Assembly: GCA_013112535.1 (NCBI GenBank)
Contig: JABFGI010000002.1
Span: 186,001 to 250,000 of the forward strand
Reading direction: 5' to 3'
Length of the DNA: 64,000 nucleotides
Origin: Pseudomonadota bacterium
Lineage (GTDB): Bacteria > Pseudomonadota > Gammaproteobacteria > Eutrophobiales > Eutrophobiaceae
Shown here: piece after piece, positions 9,955 through 19,827 of the stretch
Layout of the letters: each line of letters starts with the position of its first letter
Numbering within the stretch: the stretch's first letter is position 1
Notes under the pieces: model-generated
Databases searched by the model: none
Told to the model about the DNA's origin: nothing
What the model saw: the letters and a program-made list of their open reading frames with translations, nothing else
Program-made: the position numbers and the translations under genes

Positions 9955-10306
9955 TGTTATACAACTCAAAAATACTGTTCAAGATTAATGTATTTATTGA
10001 GCCGGTAGCCAAAAGAAAAAATCGTATGTTTAAAACTTCAGGATGATACTGAGGTTTGTGCGGCGCATCATATCTCAATTATAAAAAAGTTCAAAATAAC
10101 AATATGTAATATCTTAATAACAATAATTTTTAAATGCGAGGTGTTGCAAAATGAAACAATATTGCAATATTCGCTAAAATTAATGATAAATTTATACAAA
10201 TATTAAACACGCTGTTTTTGCAGGTAGACAATAAAAAACTGAATTTGTACTATTTGAAAAGCTAAATTAAAGTTGAAATATAAAGAAAAGAATTAGAAGG
10301 TGCTGT
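9955..10306. other. AT-rich upstream region of the AOR gene
   Basis: About 350 bases without a credible gene. It must hold the AOR promoter and the 3' end of the upstream GGDEF gene transcript. A 14-bp perfect palindrome, AATATTGCAATATT, lies at 10158-10171, about 205 bases before the AOR start. No FNR box of the TTGAT-N4-ATCAA type and no convincing molybdenum/tungsten-cofactor riboswitch fold could be recognised by eye. The rest is AT-rich sequence with no other clear signal. Confidence 0.5.
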
Positions 10307-11341
10307 TTAATTCACAGACTTTAGTTCAACTATTTCAATTCTATTCCTGCCATTTTGTTTAGCCTTATAAAGCTGCTCATCAGCGACATTGATCAATACT
10401 TTAATATCGCAGGGCATATCAGGCACAACACTAACAATTCCTAAACTTACCGTTACAAATTCAGATATATCTGATGAGCTGTGAGGTATTTTTAGAGATC
10501 TGATTTCCTGAACAAATCGCTCACTCATATATTTTGCCTCCTTATGGTCTGTATGAGGCAAAATAACAGAAAACTCTTCACCACCGTATCGGGCCGGGAC
10601 ATCTGAAGCACGCTTGAATGATTCCCTCAAACATTTTGCAATACTAACTAAACAATCATCTCCCGCAATATGTCTATATGTATCATTATATTGTTTAAAA
10701 TAATCAATATCGCACATCATTAATGATATCGGATGTTGAAAACGTATTGCTCGTTGCAATTCTTTTTGTAACATTTCATCAAAATTACGCCGATTAGATA
10801 ATTGTGTCAGTCCATCTACATTGGCAAGTTTTTGCAATTCTTCATTTGCTTTAGACAGTTCATTGGTTCTTTGTTGAACTAATAATTCCAGGTTATCACG
10901 ATGGTGCAGTAATTCTGCTTCCGTTTTTTTCCTGACAGTAATATCACGTACAATACCGGCATAAACTACTTTACCTGAAACATAGGTTTCTGAAACTGAA
11001 AGCTCGATAGGAAATATTTCGCCATTTTTTCTCAGACCAACAGCTTCTCTACCAATGCCAATGATTTTCTTTTTACCTGTCGATTTATAACGTTGTAAAT
11101 AGGAATCATGTTCGCTTTTATAGGGTTCTGGCATCAGCATGCTGATATTCTTCCCCACGATTTCATCCGAACTATATTGAAAAATACACTCTGCAGCCTG
11201 ATTAAATAATTCAATCAAGCCATGCTCATCTATAATAATAATTGCATCAACCGCAGCATCAAGGATAGCTATCAGACAGCCATCATCAACAGAAACATCA
11301 GCCTTCGAATACAATGTTTCATCCCCTGATTTATTAGTCAT
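10307..11341 (-). CDS. PAS-domain diguanylate cyclase
   Basis: A soluble cyclic-di-GMP synthase of 344 residues. An N-terminal PAS domain (about 25-145; FQYSSDEIVGKNISMLMPEPY is the FixL-like part) is followed by a short coiled segment and a GGDEF domain (about 175-335). The active-site loop reads RYGGEEF (about residue 252), an active variant. LTQLSNRRNFDEML starts the domain. No RxxD inhibitory site is obvious in the expected place. No membrane segment is present, so the PAS domain probably senses a cytoplasmic signal such as redox state or oxygen. A perfect FNR/ANR-type box lies about 90 bases upstream, suggesting control by anaerobiosis. It reads in the same direction as the AOR gene but is 350 bases away. 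Confidence 0.93.
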   Translation of the reverse strand: MTNKSGDETLYSKADVSVDDGCLIAILDAAVDAIIIIDEHGLIELFNQAAECIFQYSSDEIVGKNISMLMPEPYKSEHDSYLQRYKSTGKKKIIGIGREAVGLRKNGEIFPIELSVSETYVSGKVVYAGIVRDITVRKKTEAELLHHRDNLELLVQQRTNELSKANEELQKLANVDGLTQLSNRRNFDEMLQKELQRAIRFQHPISLMMCDIDYFKQYNDTYRHIAGDDCLVSIAKCLRESFKRASDVPARYGGEEFSVILPHTDHKEAKYMSERFVQEIRSLKIPHSSSDISEFVTVSLGIVSVVPDMPCDIKVLINVADEQLYKAKQNGRNRIEIVELKSVN

Positions 11342-11425
11342 TTTTATTATTCGATAAAAACTAACACCATACTGCGGAGTATAGTTTACCCGTGTGATAA
11401 CAACTTGAATTAATAATGGGGAGAT

Positions 11426-11439
11426 TTGATTTAAATCAA
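11426..11439. promoter_or_regulatory. FNR/ANR-type box upstream of the PAS-GGDEF gene
   Basis: TTGATTTAAATCAA is a perfect match to the FNR consensus TTGAT-N4-ATCAA. On the minus strand a -10-like TATACT lies at 11383-11378; a transcript start about 7 bases beyond it would put the box centre near -61.5, a class I activator position. It lies between argA (whose 3' end is at 11461) and the GGDEF start at 11341, so only the GGDEF gene is a sensible target. Confidence 0.65.
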
Positions 11440-11460
11440 ATTTAGGAACTTATTTTCCGA

Positions 11461-12789
11461 TTAGTCTAGGCTTTTGATAAGAATTTTTGAATTTCGCTGA
11501 TAGTTGTATAGCGTTTGTTTTTTCACGGGCAAATCTTCAAGCTGCGCTTCAACAAAACCTTTCTCAATAAACCAGTGAACAGTCTGGGTTGTTAAGAGAA
11601 ACAATGTCTTTATCTCCCCTTTTATAGCCAATGTTTCCATTAGCTCATAGAGCAGTTCCCCCTTTTCCTGCTTTTGATAATCCGGATGAACAACCATGCA
11701 GGCAATTTCGGCTACCTTTTCTTCAGGGTATTGATGGAGAGCAGCACAAGCGATAACACTGCCATCGCGAACCAGCACGATATAATCATCAATATCAATT
11801 TCAATCTTTTCTCGCGAACGTTTAACAAGAACACCTTGTTCTTCCAAAGGTTCAATTAATTCAAGTATTCCGCCAATATCGTTTACCGTTGCCTGATGAA
11901 TCGTATCGAATGGTGTTCCACTTAATAATGTACCAACACCATCACGCGTAAACAATTCCTGAAGAACACCACCATCAATATTTTGATCAATATAATGAAT
12001 GCGATTAACGCCTGCCTTGCAAGCCTTAATACCCAGTGCCAATGCCGTAGAAGGTGTTTCGTCTATATGATTTTTGTTCACTGGGTCAAGCTTTGTTTTT
12101 GCCTGTTCACACGTAAGCTGTCTTATAGTTTCACCATTTTCATTTTTTAGTAGCGAGTCGTGATTAATCATGATCAACTTATCTGCAGACAAGTCGATAG
12201 CGACCTGTGCTGCGACTTCAATCGAACTTAAATTAAAGATTTCACCGGTGACTGAATATCCCATTGGTGGAACAAGAACAATTTCTCCGGCTCCAAGTCG
12301 CGCGTTGATTGTTTCTTTTTCAACACTTCGTACTTTACCGGTTAATTCAAGGTCAATGCCATTAACAACACCATAAGGCCTGCCTGTAACATAATTGCCT
12401 GATGCAACTTTGATAGCTGATTCTTCCATTGGTGAATTAGGTAAGCCCATTGACAGCAATGCTTCAATTTGAAACTTCACATCACCTACGGCCTGTTTAA
12501 CACTGCTCATTGATGCTTCGTCGGTAACACGCAATGCACCATTATATAAAGGTGTAATATTTCTTTCTTTTAACAAGGCATCAATCTGTGGTCTCGCACC
12601 AAAAACGATGACCAGTTTAATTGATAAACTATTTAATAACGCAAGATCATGTATTAAGTGAGTAAAAGCATCAGACGCAACAACATCACCACCAATCTGT
12701 AAAACAAATGTTTTACCATGATGCGCATGTATATACGGTGCTGCATTTCTAAAGCAATCAATAAATGATTGATTGTCTGTATTACTCAT
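11461..12789 (-). CDS. argA: N-acetylglutamate synthase
   Basis: Catalyses the first step of arginine synthesis, acetyl-CoA plus glutamate to N-acetylglutamate. At 442 residues it is the classical two-domain ArgA: an amino-acid-kinase domain (about 1-285; KTFVLQIGGDVVAS and the arginine-sensing face) and a C-terminal GNAT domain (about 295-435; ACMVVHPDYQKQEKGELLYELME with the acetyl-CoA-binding loop). It is not the fused ArgH(A) form. It starts 13 bases after argE on the same strand, an argE-argA pair. Feedback inhibition by arginine is usual for the family. Confidence 0.96.
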   Translation of the reverse strand: MSNTDNQSFIDCFRNAAPYIHAHHGKTFVLQIGGDVVASDAFTHLIHDLALLNSLSIKLVIVFGARPQIDALLKERNITPLYNGALRVTDEASMSSVKQAVGDVKFQIEALLSMGLPNSPMEESAIKVASGNYVTGRPYGVVNGIDLELTGKVRSVEKETINARLGAGEIVLVPPMGYSVTGEIFNLSSIEVAAQVAIDLSADKLIMINHDSLLKNENGETIRQLTCEQAKTKLDPVNKNHIDETPSTALALGIKACKAGVNRIHYIDQNIDGGVLQELFTRDGVGTLLSGTPFDTIHQATVNDIGGILELIEPLEEQGVLVKRSREKIEIDIDDYIVLVRDGSVIACAALHQYPEEKVAEIACMVVHPDYQKQEKGELLYELMETLAIKGEIKTLFLLTTQTVHWFIEKGFVEAQLEDLPVKKQTLYNYQRNSKILIKSLD

Positions 12790-12802
12790 TTACCTTTTCC
12801 TG

Positions 12803-13957
12803 TTATTTTGCTTCACAAAAATGAATTAGCATCTTTGACAAGATATTAATCATAGGTTCAATTCGGTCTATTTGTAGATATTCGTTCGGTTGATGCGCTA
12901 CGTCAATATCACCGGGACCAAGAATAACGGTTTCTATATCCATATCATTATAAAAAGGCCCTTCTGTACCAAAAGCGACCGACTCTGATACATGATTCGT
13001 CAATTCTTCACTCAATGTAATTATCTCACTGTCCTTTGAAGTTTGCATCGGTGGCACACCATCAAACATCGCATTGAATTCAACTTTTAATCCACTGGCG
13101 TTCAGGGTCTTTTTAACTATATTTCGTAATTGATCATGCAAATCCTTCAGCTTCATACCCGGCAACATTCTTATATCCAGAGATAATTCACAGTTTGCAC
13201 AAATTCGATTTGGACTATCACCGCCATAAATTCTACCGAAATTCATTGTTGGTACCGGTAAGCTGAAATCCTCATTAATGAATTCTGACTGCAGTTCATC
13301 ACGCCATTTACGTAATGCCGAAATTACATCATGCATTCCTTCAAGCGCACTATTACCCAAAGTCGGATTACTGGAATGACCAGAACGGCCTTCTATTCTA
13401 ATTTCCTCGATAATAATACCTTTATGGGTATGTATTGGCTTCAACCCTGTTGGTTCACCAATAATGCAATAGCGGCCAGATACTTTTTTATTTTCCTGTA
13501 TTAGTCTCGCACCTGACATCGTACTTTCTTCATCGGCAGTTGCGACAACAGTAATCGGCTTATTAAATTGTTTACCTGACGGTCTTTCCAATGTTTCCAG
13601 AATAATGGGAAAGAAACTTTTCATATCCGCCGTACCCAAGCCATAAAAATTATTATTCTTTTTAGTCAGGGTAAATGGGTCGGTATCCCAGCCATTAAGA
13701 TCGTAGGGCACTGTATCTGTATGACCGGATAAAACCAGTCCATCTAATCCCTCCCCTCTTTTCGCAATTAAATTACATTTTTCAGGGTTGTTACTCACCG
13801 GCATAATTTCACAGATAAAACCGAGCGCATCAAACCAGTTAGCCAGCGCATCAATGACTTTGCGATTACTCTGATCATGTGCCGGATCGATACTGCTAAC
13901 CGAGGGCAATCGTATCAATTCTGCAAAACAATCTTCAAATTCCGGTGTTTTTCTCAT
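12803..13957 (-). CDS. argE: Acetylornithine deacetylase
   Basis: Hydrolyses N-acetylornithine to ornithine in the arginine pathway. It is a 384-residue M20-family metallopeptidase homologue. Metal ligands and catalytic residues are visible: SGHTDTVP (His and the following Asp), GLGTADMKSF (bridging Asp), TADEESTMSGA (catalytic Glu and metal Glu), GEPTGL (Asp/Glu ligand region) and the late His in GDIDVAHQPNEY. The dimerisation domain starts around HTHKGIIIEEIRIEGRSGHSS. It is divergent from ilvD, with an 87-base shared promoter region, and leads the argE-argA pair. Confidence 0.96.
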   Translation of the reverse strand: MRKTPEFEDCFAELIRLPSVSSIDPAHDQSNRKVIDALANWFDALGFICEIMPVSNNPEKCNLIAKRGEGLDGLVLSGHTDTVPYDLNGWDTDPFTLTKKNNNFYGLGTADMKSFFPIILETLERPSGKQFNKPITVVATADEESTMSGARLIQENKKVSGRYCIIGEPTGLKPIHTHKGIIIEEIRIEGRSGHSSNPTLGNSALEGMHDVISALRKWRDELQSEFINEDFSLPVPTMNFGRIYGGDSPNRICANCELSLDIRMLPGMKLKDLHDQLRNIVKKTLNASGLKVEFNAMFDGVPPMQTSKDSEIITLSEELTNHVSESVAFGTEGPFYNDMDIETVILGPGDIDVAHQPNEYLQIDRIEPMINILSKMLIHFCEAK

Positions 13958-14044
13958 TATCTTATCTTTTTTTATACTTTATATAGGTTCTAGCCTAATG
14001 TATTCTATCGCACCTTTGCTAACTGACTGAAATGTAATTTAATA

Positions 14045-15724
14045 ATGGCTAATAAACTGAACAAATACTCATCCATCATTACCCAGCAAAAATCCCAGGG
14101 CGCTTCACAGGCCATGCTTTATGGTACAGGAATGACAGAAGCCGATATGGACAAGGCTCAAGTGGGCATTTCCAGCGTCTGGTATGAGGGTAATACCTGT
14201 AATATGCATTTAAATGATCTTGCCGCCAGGGTCAAAGAAGGTGTGAACAAAGCAGGACTCGTTGCCATGCGCTTTAACACGATTGGTGTTAGCGATGGTA
14301 TTTCCAATGGTACTGACGGTATGAGTTATTCATTACAGTCACGAGACATCATCGCTGACTCCATTGAAACGGTCATGTCAGCGCAATGGTATGACGCCAA
14401 TATCTCTATTCCCGGTTGCGATAAAAATATGCCTGGTTGTTTAATTGCAATGGGGCGCCTTAATAGACCCTCACTGATGATTTACGGCGGCACGATAAAA
14501 CCGGGACATCATAAAGAACAAAAACTGGATATTATTTCTGCCTTCCAGGCCTATGGTGAATTCATCACTGGCAGTATTACTGATGATGAACGAATGGAAG
14601 TGGTAAAGAAATCTTGTCCCGGCCCAGGTGCATGCGGTGGCATGTATACTGCCAATACCATGGCTTCCGCCATTGAAGCGCTGGGTATGTCACTCCCCTA
14701 TTCTTCTTGTACACCGGCGGTCGACCCCGGCAAGGAAGAGGAATGTTTAAGAGCGGGTGAAGCAATTAAAAACTTACTTGAAAAAGATATTAAACCACGC
14801 GATATCATGACACGTGAAGCGTTTGAAAATGCCATGGTCATTATTATTGCACTCGGTGGTTCAACCAATGCTGTATTACATTTAATCGCTATGGCTCGCG
14901 CTGTTGATGTTGATTTGACCCTCGATGATTTTCAAACTGTCAGCGATCGTATTCCTTTTATTGCCGACTTAAAACCAAGTGGTCAATATGTCATGGAAGA
15001 CTTGCACAATATTGGTGGCATCCCGGCAGTCATGAAATACCTACTAGAGAAAGATTTAATCAATGGCAACTGCTTAACTGTTACCGGAAAAACAATAAAA
15101 GAAAATTTAGCTGATGTTCCTGACCTCAAAGAAGGTCAGCAAATTATTACGCCTTTGGATAATCCCATAAAAGATTCAGGTCATATCCGAATTCTTAAAG
15201 GTAATTTTGCGCCTGAAGGTTCCGTTGCCAAGATCACGGGTAAAGAAGGCTTAACCTTCTCTGGTCCAGCTCGTGTATTTGATTCGGAAGAAGATATGAT
15301 CAAAGCACTGGAAGAAAATAAAATTGAAAAAGGCTGTGTCATTATCATTCGTTACGAAGGACCGAAAGGCGGACCGGGTATGCCTGAAATGTTAAAGCCA
15401 ACCTCTGCTGTCATGGGTGCTGGTTTAGGTAAAGATGTAGCCATGATCACCGATGGTCGTTTCTCCGGTGGTTCACATGGTTTTATCATCGGACATGTTG
15501 CACCAGAAGCACAGGAAGGCGGACCTATTGCATTGGTGAAAGATGGCGACACCATAATAATTGACGCCAATAAAAACTCGATTGATGTTGATATTTCTGA
15601 TGAAGAAATGGAAAAGCGCAAAAGCGAATGGACTATGCCTGCTTATAAAGCAACACGTGGAACACTTTATAAATATATTAAAAATGTGAAGTCTGCTTCT
15701 GAAGGGTGTGTGACTGACGAATAG
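14045..15724 (+). CDS. ilvD: Dihydroxy-acid dehydratase
   Basis: Dehydrates 2,3-dihydroxy-acids to 2-oxo-acids in valine, isoleucine, leucine and pantothenate synthesis. The 559-residue chain is normal for the family. Iron-sulfur ligands are in [17 protein letters not shown] and [24 protein letters not shown] and the C-terminal [22 protein letters not shown] are conserved substrate and Mg sites. It stands alone, divergent from argE, and is followed by a 16-base inverted repeat in a 212-base gap rather than by other ilv genes. Confidence 0.98.
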   Translation: MANKLNKYSSIITQQKSQGASQAMLYGTGMTEADMDKAQVGISSVWYEGNTCNMHLNDLAARVKEGVNKAGLVAMRFNTIGVSDGISNGTDGMSYSLQSRDIIADSIETVMSAQWYDANISIPGCDKNMPGCLIAMGRLNRPSLMIYGGTIKPGHHKEQKLDIISAFQAYGEFITGSITDDERMEVVKKSCPGPGACGGMYTANTMASAIEALGMSLPYSSCTPAVDPGKEEECLRAGEAIKNLLEKDIKPRDIMTREAFENAMVIIIALGGSTNAVLHLIAMARAVDVDLTLDDFQTVSDRIPFIADLKPSGQYVMEDLHNIGGIPAVMKYLLEKDLINGNCLTVTGKTIKENLADVPDLKEGQQIITPLDNPIKDSGHIRILKGNFAPEGSVAKITGKEGLTFSGPARVFDSEEDMIKALEENKIEKGCVIIIRYEGPKGGPGMPEMLKPTSAVMGAGLGKDVAMITDGRFSGGSHGFIIGHVAPEAQEGGPIALVKDGDTIIIDANKNSIDVDISDEEMEKRKSEWTMPAYKATRGTLYKYIKNVKSASEGCVTDE

Positions 15725-15763
15725 TTTTTTATTACTTGTTCCAGCATTGTGATTCCCGTGTAG

Positions 15764-15779
15764 CCTACATGGATGTAGG
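15764..15779. repeat. Short inverted repeat in ilvD downstream gap
   Basis: CCTACAT-GG-ATGTAGG is a perfect 7-bp inverted repeat about 40 bases after the ilvD stop. No U-tract follows, so it is not a standard terminator. The run after it (GTAG-rich, then a TCTGG and GACCGA segment) resembles in layout the element at 41239-41341. The remaining 150 bases of this gap hold nothing else recognisable. Confidence 0.4.
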
Positions 15780-15936
15780 TAGGTAGTAGAATCGAATCTG
15801 GAACAAAGACCGAAACGGATATCTAGTAAGTTAATCTCCTTGATCCAACGTCATCATCATTGGATTAACGTTGACTGCATTAATTCTTGAATCAATGAAT
15901 GTAACGTCTTCTTTCGTGCGCATATTTATTGTCAAA

Positions 15937-18006
15937 CTAATAGGCAAATTTTGAAAGTGTTTGCTTTAAGTTTTTCGCTAATTGTGTCAGTTCATTACTC
16001 GCTTCTTCAGTCTGGCTAGCTCCTGAAGACGTATCCGCTGCCACAGAATTGATCGTAATAATATTTTTATCGATCTCAAGAGCCACTTCAGACTGTTGAT
16101 CAGTAGATATCGCAATCTGGTCATTTAATTCGCTTACAGTAGCAAAAGAGCGGGCTATCGATTCTAACGATCCACATGCCCTGGTAGCTTGTTCGACACT
16201 TTTCTCAGCCATACCTCGTCCCTTATCCATTGCTCTGACTGCTTCACTTGCACCAGTTTGTAATGTATCAATCATTTTCTTAATTTCCAGAGTTGATTGC
16301 TGGGTTCTGTTAGCGAGTGTTCTTACCTCATCAGCAACCACTGAAAATCCTCGTCCCTGTTCTCCTGCACGCGCTGCTTCAATAGCTGCATTCAATGCCA
16401 GTAAATTAGTCTGTTCAGCAATATCACCAATTACATTTAGTACCGAACCGATATTTGTCGTCTCCGTTTCCAGTTGCTTGATCACTGTATTCGCATGATC
16501 AATTTCATTCGCTAGCGTATTGATAGAATTAGTTGATTCATCAACGATCTGACGCCCGTTTTGTGCTTCATTATTCGCTTCATGTGTTGCATTTTTTGCT
16601 CCGTTTGCATTTTCGGATACTTGCGAAACTGTATGAGACATTTCAGTCATTGCGGTTGAAACCAGTTGAAGTTCTGATTGTTGTTGTGAAACACCCAGGG
16701 AAGTCTGGGCGGCTATTTTTGACATCCCATCAGCTGACTGTGCTAATTGATGTGCCGTTCCTTCAACATTCTGTATTGTCTCTCTCAAAACATTACTCAT
16801 ATCATTAAGTGCACCACTGAGAATTCCTACTTCATCATTGCCAATGATCTCAATACTGTCATTTAAACAACCGTCTGATATTTTTTTGGCAAACTCAACT
16901 GCACTATTCAATCGTGACGTAAGGTTTTGAGTTACTGTAATAACAGTATATAAAACGATCCCCGTGACGATTACGGCCAATACTAAAAGAGTTATCAATG
17001 TAATTTCGGCACTTTTCTTTAGATCATTACTAAGTGCAATGAGATCATCAGCAATAACATTTTCCATATCTTTCATTAAATTTATTTTTGCCGATATAGT
17101 TTTAAACCACTGCTCTCCGTCAACACCGAAATTAGCAAGTTCTGTTTTTGAAGATTTTTCTTTACTACTGGATACGGATGACATTCCAAAGCCAAAGTTT
17201 GTCTGTTTTGCAGAAGAAGAATTTTCTACCTTGGAAATAGCTATATTACGTAATCGTTGAGTTTCGGCAACTGCAGGTTGTGACAGGAAATCATTATATA
17301 ATGTTAGTTCTTCCGGCGTAGCCAGTGTTTTAAAAACATCAAAGTATGTGTCCTGCATGGTTAACTGACTGGCGAACATGTTATATACACCATCAGAAAA
17401 ATAATCCTGGGTAAATGTTCCTGCCAAGATTGCTCTTTCGATACCAGCTCGCTCTTTTCCCTGGATAAAATAAAGATAAGCAGCACGTTTTTTACTCATT
17501 TGTGCATTACTACCAAAATTAGCTGACGTTACAACAACGTCTAATAAACTTTTATTAATGACTGAATATTTAGTCAGGCTTTCTACTGGTGTATAAAACT
17601 GTGTATCTACCTTATCGCGAATTTGTTTGAGCTCAGTTATGTTATTAAATACTTCATCAAGTTGTTCTTGCAGCTCTACTCCATATTGCGCGCTGTTAAA
17701 ACTTTCCATAAAGGTTCTGAATTGGAGTATTTTAGCGTCAGTTTGTTTACGAATAGTATTAAGTTCGTCCTTAAACTTTTCGCCTTTTGATCCCAGAAAA
17801 ATACCTGAAGCTCCACGTTCTCTCTGAAAATCATGTAACAAACCGCCAAAATTTACGGTAAAAGAAGACAGCTTGTCGTACTGTTTCATATCCTGCATCA
17901 ACCGGTATTTATCCAATACCAGACTGAACATAAAACATAAGGCAATCACTAAAGGAAAGAAGGCAAGAGCCATAATTTTTGCTTTAACACTGTTAATTTT
18001 TATCAC
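15937..18006 (-). CDS. Methyl-accepting chemotaxis protein with NIT sensor domain
   Basis: A 689-residue membrane chemoreceptor. The N-terminal transmembrane helix (about 10-28) is followed by a periplasmic NIT domain (about 50-300; [20 protein letters not shown] is the domain signature), a second helix (about 336-358), HAMP (about 360-415), and a signalling domain with the hairpin tip [27 protein letters not shown] domains are known from nitrate/nitrite-responsive proteins, so taxis to nitrogen oxides fits the denitrification genes in this window; the ligand is inferred. The C-terminus lacks a CheR-docking pentapeptide. No che genes are adjacent. Confidence 0.92.
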   Translation of the reverse strand: MIKINSVKAKIMALAFFPLVIALCFMFSLVLDKYRLMQDMKQYDKLSSFTVNFGGLLHDFQRERGASGIFLGSKGEKFKDELNTIRKQTDAKILQFRTFMESFNSAQYGVELQEQLDEVFNNITELKQIRDKVDTQFYTPVESLTKYSVINKSLLDVVVTSANFGSNAQMSKKRAAYLYFIQGKERAGIERAILAGTFTQDYFSDGVYNMFASQLTMQDTYFDVFKTLATPEELTLYNDFLSQPAVAETQRLRNIAISKVENSSSAKQTNFGFGMSSVSSSKEKSSKTELANFGVDGEQWFKTISAKINLMKDMENVIADDLIALSNDLKKSAEITLITLLVLAVIVTGIVLYTVITVTQNLTSRLNSAVEFAKKISDGCLNDSIEIIGNDEVGILSGALNDMSNVLRETIQNVEGTAHQLAQSADGMSKIAAQTSLGVSQQQSELQLVSTAMTEMSHTVSQVSENANGAKNATHEANNEAQNGRQIVDESTNSINTLANEIDHANTVIKQLETETTNIGSVLNVIGDIAEQTNLLALNAAIEAARAGEQGRGFSVVADEVRTLANRTQQSTLEIKKMIDTLQTGASEAVRAMDKGRGMAEKSVEQATRACGSLESIARSFATVSELNDQIAISTDQQSEVALEIDKNIITINSVAADTSSGASQTEEASNELTQLAKNLKQTLSKFAY

Positions 18007-18256
18007 AGGACACCCTTATTCTATAATCTGGTTTTGTTACGTAATTGATTGAAAATCTTGTTTTTTTAACAAGCACGTCCCTGAAAACATCAACTCTATG
18101 TCTTATGTATCGGGCATTTATCCAGATACTTGAGAATTGGGAGAAATACGTGAAGACAACAACGATGTGGAGAGGTTGGGAAAATCAGAAAATAATGATC
18201 ATTTAACTTACTTCCAGCTATTTAAAATAAGTTTTTTAATCCTTTTTGTATTCGAT

Positions 18257-18865
18257 CTAACTCATCGAAATTCTGTATTTCTTGTAATACTTAATAACTT
18301 TATTAACATAGTTTCGAGTTTCTTTATAGGGAGGTATTTTATTACCGTATTTTTTCACTGCGCCTTCGCCGGCATTATAAGCAGCAAGCATTAACGCCAG
18401 GTCATTGTTAAACAATTTTGCCAGATAGCGAAGGTAGCGTGTGCCACCGTATATACTTTGCTTTGGATCACGACGATTACTAACACCGTATTGTTTTGCT
18501 GTTTCCGGCATTAGTTGCATTAAACCAACGGCACCGGCTTTTGAGATGGCATTCGGGTTGTATGATGATTCTGCGGTGATGACAGCATGTAATAATGTAT
18601 GTGGTAGTTTATAGATTTTGGCAACACTACGAATCGTAGGATCAAATTTTTTCTGGTTTTTTACCCAATCAAAATTCTTGGGGACTTTCGCTTCTTCCCA
18701 GCCTTTCCATGTTTTAACGAGTTGCTTATAGCCGCTATGTTTCGGCTTGTCTGTCAAAATAACACGACCATGTTTATCGACATATTTGTATATATCCGCA
18801 TGGCTGTACATAGACAGCAGCGACAATATGGCAACAGAAATAATGGTAAATTTAAAATTAAGCAT
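18257..18865 (-). CDS. Exported lytic transglycosylase (SLT domain)
   Basis: A 202-residue periplasmic murein hydrolase. A signal peptide (about 1-23, cleaved near SHA-DI) is followed by a short DUF4124-like start (DIYKYVDKHGRVILTDKP) and the SLT domain. The catalytic Glu is in HAVITAESSYNPNAISKAGA, followed by GLMQLMPETAKQYGV and the AAYNAGEGAVKKYG motif. These are the family 1 lytic transglycosylase signatures. It cleaves the MurNAc-GlcNAc bond with formation of 1,6-anhydro ends. It follows pgpA on the same strand with a 41-base gap. Confidence 0.94.
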   Translation of the reverse strand: MLNFKFTIISVAILSLLSMYSHADIYKYVDKHGRVILTDKPKHSGYKQLVKTWKGWEEAKVPKNFDWVKNQKKFDPTIRSVAKIYKLPHTLLHAVITAESSYNPNAISKAGAVGLMQLMPETAKQYGVSNRRDPKQSIYGGTRYLRYLAKLFNNDLALMLAAYNAGEGAVKKYGNKIPPYKETRNYVNKVIKYYKKYRISMS

Positions 18866-18906
18866 ATCGTTTTCGATTTTCTTTAAACAGATTATAACTA
18901 ATTTTC

Positions 18907-19401
18907 CTAACCATATAACAAATATAAGGTTATTTGAATAATAATTAGTGCAAAAACACCCGCAATAAGGTCATCTAGCATAATTCCAAAACCACCTTTT
19001 AACCGTTTATCGGCAATAGAAATCGGCCACGGCTTCCAGATATCGAAGACCCGAAACAGGATAAAACCAAGCACAATCCACATCCATGCTTTTGGCACCA
19101 TAAACATGGTGATAAAGTAACCAACGATTTCATCCCAGACGATTGCCGGGTGATCATGCACTTTCAACGCTTTTGCCGTGTATCCACAAAGAAATATGCC
19201 GATTAAAAAAGCACTAATTACTATGCCGAGATAAATTTTCCAATCTAATTCGGGTAATAGTATAAAGAGAGGAATGGCAACAACCGTTCCCATCGTGCCC
19301 GGCATTTTCGGTGACAGCCCGCTACCAAAACCCAAAGATAGCAAGTGTGCGGGATTCAATAATAGTTTTGCTGGAACTCTTGCTTGTTCAGTATTGTCCA
19401 T
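18907..19401 (-). CDS. pgpA: Phosphatidylglycerophosphatase A
   Basis: An inner-membrane phosphatase that makes phosphatidylglycerol from phosphatidylglycerophosphate. The 164-residue protein has the family signatures GFGSGLSPKMPGTMGT near the N-terminus, HDHPAIVWDEIVGYFI in the middle and FDIWKPWPI near the end, with about four membrane segments. The usual thiL/nusB neighbours are absent. It is divergent from the small exported protein that starts at 19447. Confidence 0.96.
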   Translation of the reverse strand: MDNTEQARVPAKLLLNPAHLLSLGFGSGLSPKMPGTMGTVVAIPLFILLPELDWKIYLGIVISAFLIGIFLCGYTAKALKVHDHPAIVWDEIVGYFITMFMVPKAWMWIVLGFILFRVFDIWKPWPISIADKRLKGGFGIMLDDLIAGVFALIIIQITLYLLYG

Positions 19402-19446
19402 AATGAGACATTAAAATTAAATGAGTTTATCTTAAATTTCAATATT

Positions 19447-19806
19447 GTGCGTATTTCACCCTTCATTCTTTTCTCATTATTATTATCTTTTTGCTGTTAT
19501 GCGGGTGAAGCGGATGTAATTGCAGCAGAAGTAAAGCATGTCGGCGGTAAATTTTATCGATTTAACGTGACCGTGCATCATAATGATCAAAGTTGGGAGC
19601 ATTTTGCCAAGGCCTGGGAAGTATTAGATATGCATGGCAATATTATAGGCGCGCGTATATTGTTACATCCACATATTAATGAACAAACTTTCACACGCTC
19701 CCATACTGTCGTTATTCCTGAAAATATTAATCAGGTTACAATTCGTGCATACGATCTGGTGCATCGATATGGTGGCAAAGAAATAACCATAGACATAAAT
19801 CCATAG
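19447..19806 (+). CDS. Small exported protein of unknown function
   Basis: The GTG at 19447 is chosen because it gives a clean signal peptide (RISPFILFSLLLSFCCYAGEA) and 119 residues; earlier in-frame starts run into the divergent pgpA. No good Shine-Dalgarno site is visible, so the start is uncertain. The mature part is about 100 residues, beta-rich by eye, with several His residues (EVKHVGGKFYRFNVTVHHNDQSW, LHPHINEQTFTRSH) that could bind a metal; this is only a suggestion. I do not recognise the family. It precedes an exported methyltransferase-like protein by 21 bases and is probably in its operon. Confidence 0.7.
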   Translation: MRISPFILFSLLLSFCCYAGEADVIAAEVKHVGGKFYRFNVTVHHNDQSWEHFAKAWEVLDMHGNIIGARILLHPHINEQTFTRSHTVVIPENINQVTIRAYDLVHRYGGKEITIDINP

Positions 19807-19827
19807 ATATAAACAAGGGAAACCAAA

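Noticed and set aside
9955-10306. Possible molybdenum/tungsten-cofactor riboswitch before the AOR gene
   Set aside because: Only a 5-bp stem near 10045-10070 could be drawn; the conserved helices of that class were not found.
18137-18394. 85-residue plus-strand frame near the lytic transglycosylase
   Set aside because: Its second half is antisense to the SLT gene and its first half has no ribosome site, start context or domain.
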